Below, one piece after another: positions 9,931-19,690 of a DNA stretch of 64,000 nt (position 1 is its first letter; the number at the start of each line of letters is the position of its first letter). The stretch is from Desulfotignum sp. (GTDB lineage Bacteria; Desulfobacterota; Desulfobacteria; Desulfobacterales; Desulfobacteraceae). Position numbers and translations under genes: made by a program. Below the pieces are notes generated by a model. The model saw only the letters and a program-made list of their open reading frames with translations, searched no databases and was not told where the DNA came from. The stretch spans positions 1 through 64,000 of the forward strand of contig JAIPDL010000002.1 of the NCBI GenBank assembly GCA_021737695.1, read 5' to 3'.

Positions 9931-11065
9931 AAAAATATGTATCGTGGTGGCAAGCCGGGCCAATTATGGACGGGTAAAATATTTGATGAAAGCCATAAAA
10001 GCCCATCCCGATCTGTCACTTCAGATCATTGTAGGTGCCTCCACCCTGCTGGAGCGTTTTGGAAAAGCAGTGGAGGTCATTAAACAGGACGGTTTTAAAC
10101 CGGATCGTTCAATTCATTATGTAATTGAGGGGGAGAATCTGGTGACCCAGGCCAAGTCAACCGGTATGGGTATTGTGGAATTGTCCACGGCTTTTCAAGA
10201 TCTTGAACCGGACATGGTGGTGACCGTGGCAGACCGGTTCGAAACCATGGCAACAGCCATTGCCGCCTCATATCTCAACATTCCTCTGATCCATCTACAG
10301 GGAGGCGAAATCAGCGGAAATATTGATGACAGGGTTAGGCATGCCATCACCAAACTGGCTGACTATCATTTTGTCGCCACCCGGTTATCCCGGGAACGGG
10401 TCATCAGTATGGGAGAATCGCCAGAGCGGGTTTACAATTTCGGCTGTCCTGCCATGGATATTCTGACCAATGAAAATCTATCCATTTCCAATGACACCAT
10501 GCCGACGACACCAAGAGGCGTGGGCAAACCCGTGAATTGGGAAAGACCCTATATCCTGATGCTTCAACACCCAGTAACCACCAGTTACGGACAGGGATTT
10601 GCCCAGATTAATGAAACCCTGGAAGCATTGAAGAGCTTTTCCAATCTCCAGAAAGTCGTACTTTGGCCCAACCCGGATGCTGGCTCAGATGAGATATCCA
10701 AAGGAATCAGGCAGTTCAGGGAAAAAAATTCCAAAGATATCAACTTCAGTTTTTTTATAAATTTCTCTCCTGAAAACTATGCAAGGGTACTTAACAATGC
10801 AGCCTGCGCTGTAGGCAATTCTTCCTCCTTTCTTCGGGAGGGGGCATTTTTGGGGGTTCCTGCCGTGATCGTGGGTGACCGGCAGAGGAACCGGGAACAC
10901 GGCCTTAACATCTGCTTTGCAGATTACGATGCCGCCTGTATCGCTAAAAAGATTCAAGAGCAAATGACAATCGGAAGATATCCACAAGACCACACCTTTG
11001 GCAACGGGCAGGCCGGTCAGCAGATTGCAGATGCTTTGGCAGTTATTGACATCAAATTGAAATAA
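9923..11065 (+). CDS. neuC: UDP-N-acetylglucosamine 2-epimerase, hydrolysing (NeuC-like)
   Basis: VASRANYGRVKYLM, DRFETMATAIAASYLNIPLIHLQGGE, GNSSSFLREGAFLGVPAV; ATG at 9923 overlaps the end of neuB. Confidence 0.85.
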   Translation: MTKKICIVVASRANYGRVKYLMKAIKAHPDLSLQIIVGASTLLERFGKAVEVIKQDGFKPDRSIHYVIEGENLVTQAKSTGMGIVELSTAFQDLEPDMVVTVADRFETMATAIAASYLNIPLIHLQGGEISGNIDDRVRHAITKLADYHFVATRLSRERVISMGESPERVYNFGCPAMDILTNENLSISNDTMPTTPRGVGKPVNWERPYILMLQHPVTTSYGQGFAQINETLEALKSFSNLQKVVLWPNPDAGSDEISKGIRQFREKNSKDINFSFFINFSPENYARVLNNAACAVGNSSSFLREGAFLGVPAVIVGDRQRNREHGLNICFADYDAACIAKKIQEQMTIGRYPQDHTFGNGQAGQQIADALAVIDIKLK

Positions 11066-11079
11066 GAGGTCATGATTTT

Positions 11080-11775
11080 ATGAAAATTGTCGCTCTTGTT
11101 CCAGCCAGGTCTGGATCAAAAGGGTTTCCCCATAAGAACGTTGCCAGATTGGGAAGAAAGTCTCTGATTGAACTGGCTGTAAAAGTGGGGCTGGCTTGTG
11201 ACTCAGTCCAATCCGTGTACATCAGTACAGACAGCATGACATATGAGACCCTTGCCATCCAGGCAGGCGCACAATCCCTGGGGCTCAGGCCCCGGGACCT
11301 TGCTTCGGATACGGCCAAAAGTGTCGATGTGGCACTGGATTTCTTGAAACGGCTGGCGGAACCGGCAGATTGTCTGGTGTTGCTTCAGCCGACTTCCCCC
11401 ATGAGACATCCGGAAGATATTTCACAGATGATTGAAATCCTGAAAAATCAGAAAGCGGATGCGGTGGTTTCTGTTGAAAAACTTGAAGAACCCCACCCGA
11501 ACAAACTGAAAAAAATCACTTCTGATGGATTCATCGCCCCATTTCTGGAGCATACATCCTCAGAAGTTCCACGACAGTTTCTTCCTGAGGTATTTAAACT
11601 AAATGGGGCTCTATATTTAATCCGAACAGATGTTCTGGTTTCTGCCAGGACTTTTTTACCCCAAAAAACCCTGCCTTTTCTGATGAAAGGAACCATCAAC
11701 ATAGATTCTGAACAGGACTACCAAATCATACAGGGGCTGCTGAAAACAAACAACATCCAAATTTACGGAGTTTGA
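11080..11775 (+). CDS. neuA: Acylneuraminate cytidylyltransferase (NeuA-like)
   Basis: ALVPARSGSKGFPHKNVARLGRKSLIELA, YISTDS, LLQPTSPMR. Confidence 0.88.
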   Translation: MKIVALVPARSGSKGFPHKNVARLGRKSLIELAVKVGLACDSVQSVYISTDSMTYETLAIQAGAQSLGLRPRDLASDTAKSVDVALDFLKRLAEPADCLVLLQPTSPMRHPEDISQMIEILKNQKADAVVSVEKLEEPHPNKLKKITSDGFIAPFLEHTSSEVPRQFLPEVFKLNGALYLIRTDVLVSARTFLPQKTLPFLMKGTINIDSEQDYQIIQGLLKTNNIQIYGV

Positions 11776-11776
11776 T

Positions 11777-12772
11777 ATGTCTTTTGATACAAAAACCAAC
11801 CGAAACCCTTTTTTTGAACAGATGGAAAAAGAAGTAATGGATCTCATTGATCCTGAAACACAGGCACCTTTCAAACACCTTGTGAAAAAAGTCAGCTGCC
11901 CCGTTTGCAGTCATCCTGGAAATTTTTTTCTAAAAAAATGGGGGTTTACCTATGAAAAATGCATCCATTGCGAACTCATCTTTGTGAATCCACGGCTCAC
12001 GGAAGAAGCCACTATTGAGGCTTACCGAAAAGGATCAAAGGCAAATGCACTCTGGGCATCTTCGGTGAACACCTCCACTCACCAGATCGAATTCTATGAA
12101 TCCTATTTCACTGATCATCTGAAACTCCTGAGACAATACCGGCAAACGGGGACCTTATTGGATATCGGATGCGGAAACGGCCAATTTTTGTCTTACGCCA
12201 GGGATGCAGGTTTCAAAGTAATGGGTGCGGAACTGGAGGAAAACGCCCTCAATCTGGCAAGGGAAAGAGGCCTGGATGTGGCACCCCTGATGCTGACGGA
12301 CCCGGAGTTGAATTCCCGACAATTTGATGTCATCTCCATGTTCGGTGTTTTGGAACATTTGATGGAGCCCCGCCGGGACATAAATATTGTGAATGACATG
12401 CTGTCACCGGGTGGTATTTTCATGGGAATCACACCCAATGCACAAAGTCTCGTAGGAATGCTGCTCCATGAAAAAGCACGTTTTTATACGCCACGAAATC
12501 ACCCTCATATTTTTTCTTTTGACTCGATCCGGTACCTGTTCCAGCAAACCGGTTTCAATGTCATTCATCTGGATACTGTATTGACGGGATATGATTCCAT
12601 CGTCAACAGCCTTCAATACAGAGAACCATTCTCAGACCTGAAAACTGATTTCCTTCCCCCGAAACTCAAACAGCGGGTTGTGGACAAATCCGGTTTTGAA
12701 AAACTGATCCTCGACTGGGACCTTGGTTTACGTCTGCGAATCATTGCAGAAAAAAAGAAACCTCAAATATAG
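11777..12772 (+). CDS. SAM-dependent methyltransferase with N-terminal zinc-ribbon-like motif
   Basis: CPVCSHPGNFFLKKWGFTYEKCIHCELIFVNPR followed by LLDIGCGNGQFLSYA. Confidence 0.8.
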   Translation: MSFDTKTNRNPFFEQMEKEVMDLIDPETQAPFKHLVKKVSCPVCSHPGNFFLKKWGFTYEKCIHCELIFVNPRLTEEATIEAYRKGSKANALWASSVNTSTHQIEFYESYFTDHLKLLRQYRQTGTLLDIGCGNGQFLSYARDAGFKVMGAELEENALNLARERGLDVAPLMLTDPELNSRQFDVISMFGVLEHLMEPRRDINIVNDMLSPGGIFMGITPNAQSLVGMLLHEKARFYTPRNHPHIFSFDSIRYLFQQTGFNVIHLDTVLTGYDSIVNSLQYREPFSDLKTDFLPPKLKQRVVDKSGFEKLILDWDLGLRLRIIAEKKKPQI

Positions 12773-12783
12773 TCGGCGTATCC

Positions 12784-13629
12784 ATGGATCAGATACGGGT
12801 CATATTTATCCTGGGAACCGGCCACTGCGGTTCGACACTCCTGGATCTGCTGCTGGGATCCCATTCAAAAATGCTTGGAATCGGCGAAGTAGAACGTATG
12901 GAACAGACCCCCAAATGCACCTGTGGCTATGCCCTCAGGCATTGTAATTTCTGGTCAGAACTATACCTGGAATCATTTTTGAGAAGTCTACGGCTCTTCC
13001 GAAAACCCTTGGATTTTATTTTTGGAAACCAGAATTACCTCACCCGGCGTGGAAAGCATTCCTGGAAACCTCTTAAGGACAGACAGCAATTCATTAAAGA
13101 CAACCTGCTATTTTACAAAACAATTTGTAATAAGAGCGGCAAAGAAATAATTGTCGATTCCTCAAAAAATATCGACCGGGCAGAACTTTTGGCTGCGGAA
13201 GAAGCCATGGATGTCTTTCTTGTCCACATTGTCAGGGATGGCCGGGCCGTTACATGGTCCTACATGAAAAAATACAACAAAGCCCTGTTCTACGCATATT
13301 CATGGCTGACGTATTATATCAAAATAACCCTTTTAAAAAAAAGGACAACTGCTGGCTATATCCGTGTAGAATATGAAGATCTGGTCAAAAAACCCGAACT
13401 TGAACTTAAAAGAATATTAAACGCTCTGGGATATGAATTTGAACCCAGCATGATGGAGTTTAGATCGCAAAATAATCACCAGGTGGGTGGGAATGATATG
13501 AGGTTTCATAAAACGGTTGAAATACGCGAAGACAGGGACTGGATTGAACGAATGCCTCTCAGGTATAAGATCTTGTTCAAATTCTTTGCTTTTTTAAAAA
13601 AATCGAGATATTCGGACGGCAAACGATGA
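12784..13629 (+). CDS. Sulfotransferase family protein
   Basis: ILGTGHCGSTLLDLLLGSH and VHIVRDGRAVTWSYMKKY. Confidence 0.8.
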   Translation: MDQIRVIFILGTGHCGSTLLDLLLGSHSKMLGIGEVERMEQTPKCTCGYALRHCNFWSELYLESFLRSLRLFRKPLDFIFGNQNYLTRRGKHSWKPLKDRQQFIKDNLLFYKTICNKSGKEIIVDSSKNIDRAELLAAEEAMDVFLVHIVRDGRAVTWSYMKKYNKALFYAYSWLTYYIKITLLKKRTTAGYIRVEYEDLVKKPELELKRILNALGYEFEPSMMEFRSQNNHQVGGNDMRFHKTVEIREDRDWIERMPLRYKILFKFFAFLKKSRYSDGKR

Positions 13630-14801
13630 AAATACTCTGGTTTCCCCGGCTTCAGTTTGACATCGACCGACTTCATATCACTACCTGGAAAGAGATGTGC
13701 GACTGCCTGGAGAATAAAGGTCACCAAGTGAGGATTGCCATCGCAGGAAAAAAAATCAAAGGGGTTTTCGAACGGGATTACATACCGGTTTTCACCATCC
13801 GGTTGAAGTATCTCAGGATACTCACCTTTTGGACTTTCGGCCTGGTTCGATTTATGTCACAGGTATTGTCGTTCAAGCCGGATATCATCATATTGAACAT
13901 TTTTACCATCTGGTTCAGCCTGCCGCTGCTGATTTTGGGTGTAAAGAAAAATATTACCATTATTGTTGATCACAGGAACCCTTACACTCAAAGCAACCAA
14001 AACAGCGTCACATTCCAGGACCGGATTTTTCTGCTTTATACCCGGATTTCTATCAACTACTGCAAAAAATTTCTGGACGGTATGACAGTCATCACAGATT
14101 ATTACAAGGACCTGATAGTCCGGCAATACGGGTACGATCCCCACCTTATCGATGTATGGAGTTCAGGGGTGAACATACATTTTTTTTCACATGACATCAG
14201 TAAACCCATATCCGAATTTGAATTTCTCCGTGATCGTTTTGTTGTGATGCAGCACGGACAGATCTCTAAAAATCGCGGTGTCTTCGAGTCTGTGAAGGCC
14301 ATGAAATATGTGGATGACGAATCGATCTGCATGATTTTGCTCGGAGATTCTATTGGTAACGATAACAGCCGAATTCAGCTCCAGTCGCTTATAAGAGAAC
14401 TCGGGCTGGAAGACCGGGTATTTCTTCCAGGGACAATACCCTATGAACAGGTTCCCAGTTTTATTGATTACGCCGACTGCGGCCTGTTGGCCTACCCGAA
14501 TATCGAATACTGGAACCTTAACAATCCCATCAAACTCCTGGAATACATGGCCATGGAAAAAGTTTTGATATGCACAGATATGTGGACCTTTAAAGATGTG
14601 CTAAAAGATTCCCCAAGTGTCTATTATCTTGAAAAAAATTCTCCCGAAAAAATTGCAAAAGGTATCAATTATTACTATGCCAACAGAATCCATATAAAAA
14701 AATGGGGCCGTGAGGCCCGGAATATAGTGATCCGCCGTTTTACCTGGCAGGCCCAGACCAAAAGGCTTGTGAATTTTTGCAACTATTTAAAACAGTATTA
14801 A
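13626..14801 (+). CDS. Glycosyltransferase (GT4-like)
   Basis: GVNIHFFSHD, HGQISKNRGVFESVKAM, DCGLLAYPNIEYWNLNNPIKLLEYMAMEKVLI. Confidence 0.8.
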   Translation: MKILWFPRLQFDIDRLHITTWKEMCDCLENKGHQVRIAIAGKKIKGVFERDYIPVFTIRLKYLRILTFWTFGLVRFMSQVLSFKPDIIILNIFTIWFSLPLLILGVKKNITIIVDHRNPYTQSNQNSVTFQDRIFLLYTRISINYCKKFLDGMTVITDYYKDLIVRQYGYDPHLIDVWSSGVNIHFFSHDISKPISEFEFLRDRFVVMQHGQISKNRGVFESVKAMKYVDDESICMILLGDSIGNDNSRIQLQSLIRELGLEDRVFLPGTIPYEQVPSFIDYADCGLLAYPNIEYWNLNNPIKLLEYMAMEKVLICTDMWTFKDVLKDSPSVYYLEKNSPEKIAKGINYYYANRIHIKKWGREARNIVIRRFTWQAQTKRLVNFCNYLKQY

Positions 14802-14960
14802 GAGGTGCCTCCGGACCGTTTTTCCTGTCAAGCCACTCCGGCTAAACCGAATGACTATTTCAATTCAATTGATAATTGAGCACATCATCAATGTGACTTT
14901 CTTTTTCAGACGGCCCTGAGTGAAAGAAACAAGGGCAACCTAAAGAGGATTATTCCGAAA

Positions 14961-16019
14961 ATGCAAAAGATCTTCACCCCAAAAAAAATAAAGATATCTG
15001 ATCCTTTCTTCATAGTCGGCAACTCCCGAAGCGGGACGACTTTACTTTCAAGGATTTTGAAAAATAACCCCGCCATCCATGTGCTCAAAGAAACCCATTT
15101 TTTTGAAGAATATTTCGCCCAGATATCGGCTTGTGAACAATTGGATCATCACCATTTGTATAAAATGGTCAATCAGATGATAACCGTCCAGCGCAAAGAT
15201 TATTATCGCAAATCTGAATACCAAGAATATCCGGAACAGGCCGATAAAATTCTGGCAGAATTTTATCAGGCAAACAATAAGCGCTTTCAGGTCCTGATCA
15301 AAATTTTTTTTGCAGATGAAGCCAAAAGATTGGGGAAAAATTTGGTGGGAGACCAGACACCTCGGCATGTCTTCTACGCTGATGAAATCTTAACCATGTA
15401 TCCCGGGGCTAAGATCATTCATTTAGTCCGGGACCCAAGAGCGGTTCTCTATTCCCAGAAAAAAAAATGGGCCTCTGGCCTACAGAGGGGTCAGCCTCTT
15501 TTTGAGGTAATCCGCACTTTTATCAATTATCATCCTGTCACCATGTCTCTTTTATGGTGTAAAGCAATCAATGCAGGAAGAACTGCGGAAAAACGACATG
15601 GAACAAAAAAGATCAGGACACTACTATTTGAAGAATTTGTGAAAGAGCCCAAATTTCATGTCAGTAAGATTTGTGAATTTCTGGGAGAGTCCTTTCATCC
15701 AGGAATGCTGGACGTGACTGTTGAATTCTCTGCCACTCGCTCTCAAGAAGGGCATAGGGGAATAAGCCAGGAGGTCACTTATCAATGGAAAAAAGGCCTG
15801 AATCCAGCAGAGGTGTTTTTGTGTGAAAAAATTGCCGGGCAGTTGATGACTGAAATGAAATATCCCTTATCAGGGAACAGGCCGGATTTATTCCACTTGG
15901 GACTTTATGTGGTCTGGTTACCCCTTCATCTCGGGATTGCTTTTGTAATGAATCTCGGTCGCATGGGAAATCCCATCAAATATATATCCAAAAGATTTTT
16001 TCAAGAAAAATGCCGATAG
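14961..16019 (+). CDS. Sulfotransferase family protein
   Basis: FFIVGNSRSGTTLLSRILKNNP and KIIHLVRDPRAVLYSQKKKW. Confidence 0.82.
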   Translation: MQKIFTPKKIKISDPFFIVGNSRSGTTLLSRILKNNPAIHVLKETHFFEEYFAQISACEQLDHHHLYKMVNQMITVQRKDYYRKSEYQEYPEQADKILAEFYQANNKRFQVLIKIFFADEAKRLGKNLVGDQTPRHVFYADEILTMYPGAKIIHLVRDPRAVLYSQKKKWASGLQRGQPLFEVIRTFINYHPVTMSLLWCKAINAGRTAEKRHGTKKIRTLLFEEFVKEPKFHVSKICEFLGESFHPGMLDVTVEFSATRSQEGHRGISQEVTYQWKKGLNPAEVFLCEKIAGQLMTEMKYPLSGNRPDLFHLGLYVVWLPLHLGIAFVMNLGRMGNPIKYISKRFFQEKCR

Positions 16020-16116
16020 TGAAAGTTTCTTAGAGAACGTTCATGAAAGACCGATTTTGTGAAATCAATTGCAACTATAGTTCAGGCTTCGATATCGCTA
16101 CTCAGGATTATTTTGA

Positions 16117-17220
16117 ATGAAAAAAAAGACCATTTGTTTCATTATTCCGAAATTTCTATATGAAAGCCAGGGAGGTGCGGAACTCCAAAGCTATTATATC
16201 GCCAGAGAACTGATAAACAGAGGATGGGAAGCACATTATATCAGAGAATACATGTATCCCGAATTCCCTAAGAATTATGAAAAAGATGGCATTTTCATCC
16301 ACAGTATTCCGTTCTTACATCCACAGCTGCGGTTTTTGAACACGACTTGTTTGTTCAAGGTTATGCAAAACATCATGGCGGATGTCTGGTATTGTCGTGC
16401 AACGATTTCTTATCTATTTCCGGTCTATTGGAATGCCCGAAAACTCAGGCAGGGAAAGGTGGTGTGGGCATGCTCCCATGACAAGGAAATACGCGGTGTG
16501 AAGGCGGCAAAACCCATAATCCAAATGGCCTGGAACCTAAACCAGGCCATATTCAGGGCTGTTCTGCCCAGGATCAACCACATCCTGCTTCAGACACAAG
16601 ACCAGAAAAATCTACTGAAAAAGCATTTCAGGTTATCCGGCAGGATCATCTACAATGCCCATCCAAAAGTCACAGGCTGCTCAGCCTTAACTGACAACCA
16701 AACAATTATTTGGGTGGGGCGGCTTCAAACCTGGAAACGCCCTGAGTTGTTCATTGCGCTGGCCAACCATTTCAAAAAAAAACCTTATCAATTCATTGCC
16801 GTAGGTATCCCCATAGAGGGCTGTGGCCATTTAGAAGCCAGTTTGCGGGAAACGGACAAAGCACTTCCGAATTTCAAATTTACCGGGGAACTGCAAAACG
16901 CAAAAGTCTGCAGGCTTATTACACAAGCAAGGCTCCTGGTCTGCACAAGCGATCACGAAGGTTTTTCAAATACGTTTATCGAAGCCTGGGCAAGAGGGGT
17001 CCCGGTAATATCACTGAAAGTGGATCCGGATAATCTGCTGACCCAAAAAAAACTGGGTGTTGTTTCAAAAAGCTTTGAGCAACTTTGCAAAGATGTTGAA
17101 CATTTTATGGAAGATGATCGGCTCTGGTCTGAAGTGTCTCAAAATTGTCTTCATTTTTTCAACACACATATGACAATTGACCGGGCGGTCAGTGAACTTG
17201 AATCTGTATTAGGAAACTAA
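16117..17220 (+). CDS. Glycosyltransferase family 4 protein
   Basis: SQGGAELQSYYIARELINRGWE, IIWVGRLQTWKRPELFI, DHEGFSNTFIEAWARGVPVI. Confidence 0.85.
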   Translation: MKKKTICFIIPKFLYESQGGAELQSYYIARELINRGWEAHYIREYMYPEFPKNYEKDGIFIHSIPFLHPQLRFLNTTCLFKVMQNIMADVWYCRATISYLFPVYWNARKLRQGKVVWACSHDKEIRGVKAAKPIIQMAWNLNQAIFRAVLPRINHILLQTQDQKNLLKKHFRLSGRIIYNAHPKVTGCSALTDNQTIIWVGRLQTWKRPELFIALANHFKKKPYQFIAVGIPIEGCGHLEASLRETDKALPNFKFTGELQNAKVCRLITQARLLVCTSDHEGFSNTFIEAWARGVPVISLKVDPDNLLTQKKLGVVSKSFEQLCKDVEHFMEDDRLWSEVSQNCLHFFNTHMTIDRAVSELESVLGN

Positions 17221-17232
17221 ATTTTACTGATC

Positions 17233-18510
17233 ATGAGGATTTTGATTGCCAATTACCGGTATTTTCTTTCAGGCGGCCCTGAGCGGTATATGTTCAATGC
17301 GATAAGGGCCCTTGAAAATAACGACCATGAAATCATACCGTTTTCAGTGACCTATAAAGCCAATAAGACCAGCCCTTATGACGGTTACTTTGTCCCGCCA
17401 TTAGGTACCGGCGATGAGGTCTATTTTAAACAGCAAAAAATGACCTATAGGACACTGATCAGGACCCTGTCAAGACTGTTCTATTCCAAAGAAGTGGAAC
17501 ATGCAGTGACCAGGCTGATAAACGAGACCAGTCCCGATGTGGCTTATGTACTACACTACCTGAAAAAAATTTCCCCCTCCCTTCTGGTAGCTCTCAAAAA
17601 AAAAAATGTGCCCATACTTGTCCGTCTGTCAGATTATGCCATGGTCTGCCCACAGAATCACTGCATCAGAAAAAACAGACCATGCACCTTGTGTATCCAC
17701 GGTGATCTTATACCCAGCATTCGCTACAGCTGCGTTAAAAACAGCCGGCCGGTATCTGTCATCAACGCCCTGGCCACCTTGTTTCACCGACATATGAGAT
17801 ATTTTGACCTGATTGACACATTTATTACCACCAACCGGTTTATGTACGATCTGATGCGGGAAGGGGGCTGGCCTGACCACAAGCTCATCTGCATTCCAAC
17901 CTTTACTGACACCCTGGTTTTTCGACCTCCCAAAGGCAACCTGAAGTCAGATTATATCTGCTATGCAGGCCGCCTTGATGAAATAAAGGGAATGGAAATA
18001 CTCTTGAGATCTTATGCTTTGATGAAGCATCGTCAATCAGGATTACAGCTCCGAATTGCGGGAACCGGATCACCCGGGTTTATCAGAAAAATGAAAAGCC
18101 TCGCCGAAACACTGTCTATCGAAAAAGATGTGCGGTTTGAAGGCAGGCTTGATATCCCTGAGCTCTCCCAACTTCTGAGACATGCCCGCCTGACGGTTGT
18201 TCCCTCTCTCTGGTTTGAAAATCTCCCCAATGCCATCCTTGAAAGCTTTGCCTGCGGCACCCCGGTCATTGCCTCGAATCTCGGTTCACTTCCCATGGCA
18301 GTTAAAACTGGTCATACCGGGGCGCTTTTCACTCCTGGAGACATTCAAGACCTGGCCGAAAAAACAGATTACTATCTGGATCATCCCGGATTGTTGGAAG
18401 AAATGGGAAAACAGGCACGATCGGAGGCCCTGACCCACTATTCCTCCGAAGCCCATATCACAAATCTGGAAAAGGCAATGAACAAGCTGTTATCATCTCA
18501 AAGAACATGA
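17233..18510 (+). CDS. Glycosyltransferase family 4 protein
   Basis: FLSGGPERYMFN, YAGRLDEIKGMEILLRSY, FENLPNAILESFACGTPVIASNLGSLP. Confidence 0.87.
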   Translation: MRILIANYRYFLSGGPERYMFNAIRALENNDHEIIPFSVTYKANKTSPYDGYFVPPLGTGDEVYFKQQKMTYRTLIRTLSRLFYSKEVEHAVTRLINETSPDVAYVLHYLKKISPSLLVALKKKNVPILVRLSDYAMVCPQNHCIRKNRPCTLCIHGDLIPSIRYSCVKNSRPVSVINALATLFHRHMRYFDLIDTFITTNRFMYDLMREGGWPDHKLICIPTFTDTLVFRPPKGNLKSDYICYAGRLDEIKGMEILLRSYALMKHRQSGLQLRIAGTGSPGFIRKMKSLAETLSIEKDVRFEGRLDIPELSQLLRHARLTVVPSLWFENLPNAILESFACGTPVIASNLGSLPMAVKTGHTGALFTPGDIQDLAEKTDYYLDHPGLLEEMGKQARSEALTHYSSEAHITNLEKAMNKLLSSQRT

Positions 18511-18567
18511 ATCGATCCACCTCTACATGCCGCTGTCGTTTCGGTCATTATAACAGGAATGCAGAAA

Positions 18568-19668
18568 ATGAAAATTTTTGTTACCGGTACCCGGGGGGTG
18601 CCTGATATCCCAGGCGGTGTGGAAAAACACTGCCAGGAACTATATCCGAGAATTGCGGGTAAGGGGCATCAAGTGGTCATCGCCACCCGCAGCCCATATG
18701 TATCAACGCGCTGTAATTACTGGAATGGTATCCGGCTCGTTCATCTTTACGCACCGGCGTTTAAAAGTTTCGAGGCCATCATTCACACACTGCTTGCGGT
18801 GATCAAGGCGAGACAGATCCGATCGGATATTCTGCATATCCACGCCGTTGGCCCAAGCCTGTTGGTGCCGTTTGCCAAATTTTTGGGTCTGCGTGTGGTA
18901 ATGACCAACCATGGTCCTGACTATGACCGCCTCAAATGGAAACTACCGGCCCGATTGATGCTAAAAATAGGGGAATATCTGGGCGGGAAATTCTCTGACG
19001 CTGTTATTGCCATATCTCCGGTGATTCAACAGATCATCAGAGCCAGATGCAATAGAAATGCATATCTTATCCTCAACGGTGTCACCCAGCCCCGCCCAAA
19101 CACCGGGACCTACCACCTGGACCGATTCGGGATCTCTCCGGGAAATTACATATTCACAGCTGCGAGATTTGTGCCTGAAAAAGGTATTGATCTTCTTATC
19201 CAGGCCTTTAAATCCCTGAAGTTGGGCATCAAACTTGTGATTGCAGGAGATGCGGACCATGAAACTGAATACAGCAAATCACTGAAACTAACAATTGATG
19301 ACGACGACACCATTATTCGAACCGGGTACGTAACAGGAGAGCCTTTAGATCAATTGTTTTCCCATGCGAGATTGTTTGTCCTGTCCTCTTATCACGAAGG
19401 GCTTCCCATCGCTCTATTGGAAGCCCTGAGTTACGGCTCTTCGGTCCTGGTATCAGATATTCCGGCAAATTTGGCGGTGAATCTTCCAAAATCACGATAT
19501 TTCAAGAGTGGCAATTACCAAGATCTGGTAACCGGATTGGCCCGGCTTATTAAAGAACCAATTACACAGGCTGAAAAAAACAGAATTAGTCGCATGATCC
19601 TAAAACAATATGACTGGAATAAAATTGCAGAACAAACCATCCGGGTTTATGAACGCACACTGAATTAA
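18568..19668 (+). CDS. Glycosyltransferase family 4 protein
   Basis: GTRGVPDIPGGVEKHCQELYPRI, AARFVPEKGIDLLIQAF, SSYHEGLPIALLEALSYGSSVLVSDIPAN. Confidence 0.87.
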   Translation: MKIFVTGTRGVPDIPGGVEKHCQELYPRIAGKGHQVVIATRSPYVSTRCNYWNGIRLVHLYAPAFKSFEAIIHTLLAVIKARQIRSDILHIHAVGPSLLVPFAKFLGLRVVMTNHGPDYDRLKWKLPARLMLKIGEYLGGKFSDAVIAISPVIQQIIRARCNRNAYLILNGVTQPRPNTGTYHLDRFGISPGNYIFTAARFVPEKGIDLLIQAFKSLKLGIKLVIAGDADHETEYSKSLKLTIDDDDTIIRTGYVTGEPLDQLFSHARLFVLSSYHEGLPIALLEALSYGSSVLVSDIPANLAVNLPKSRYFKSGNYQDLVTGLARLIKEPITQAEKNRISRMILKQYDWNKIAEQTIRVYERTLN

Positions 19669-19690
19669 TTTGAATAAAAAAAGGTATGAG

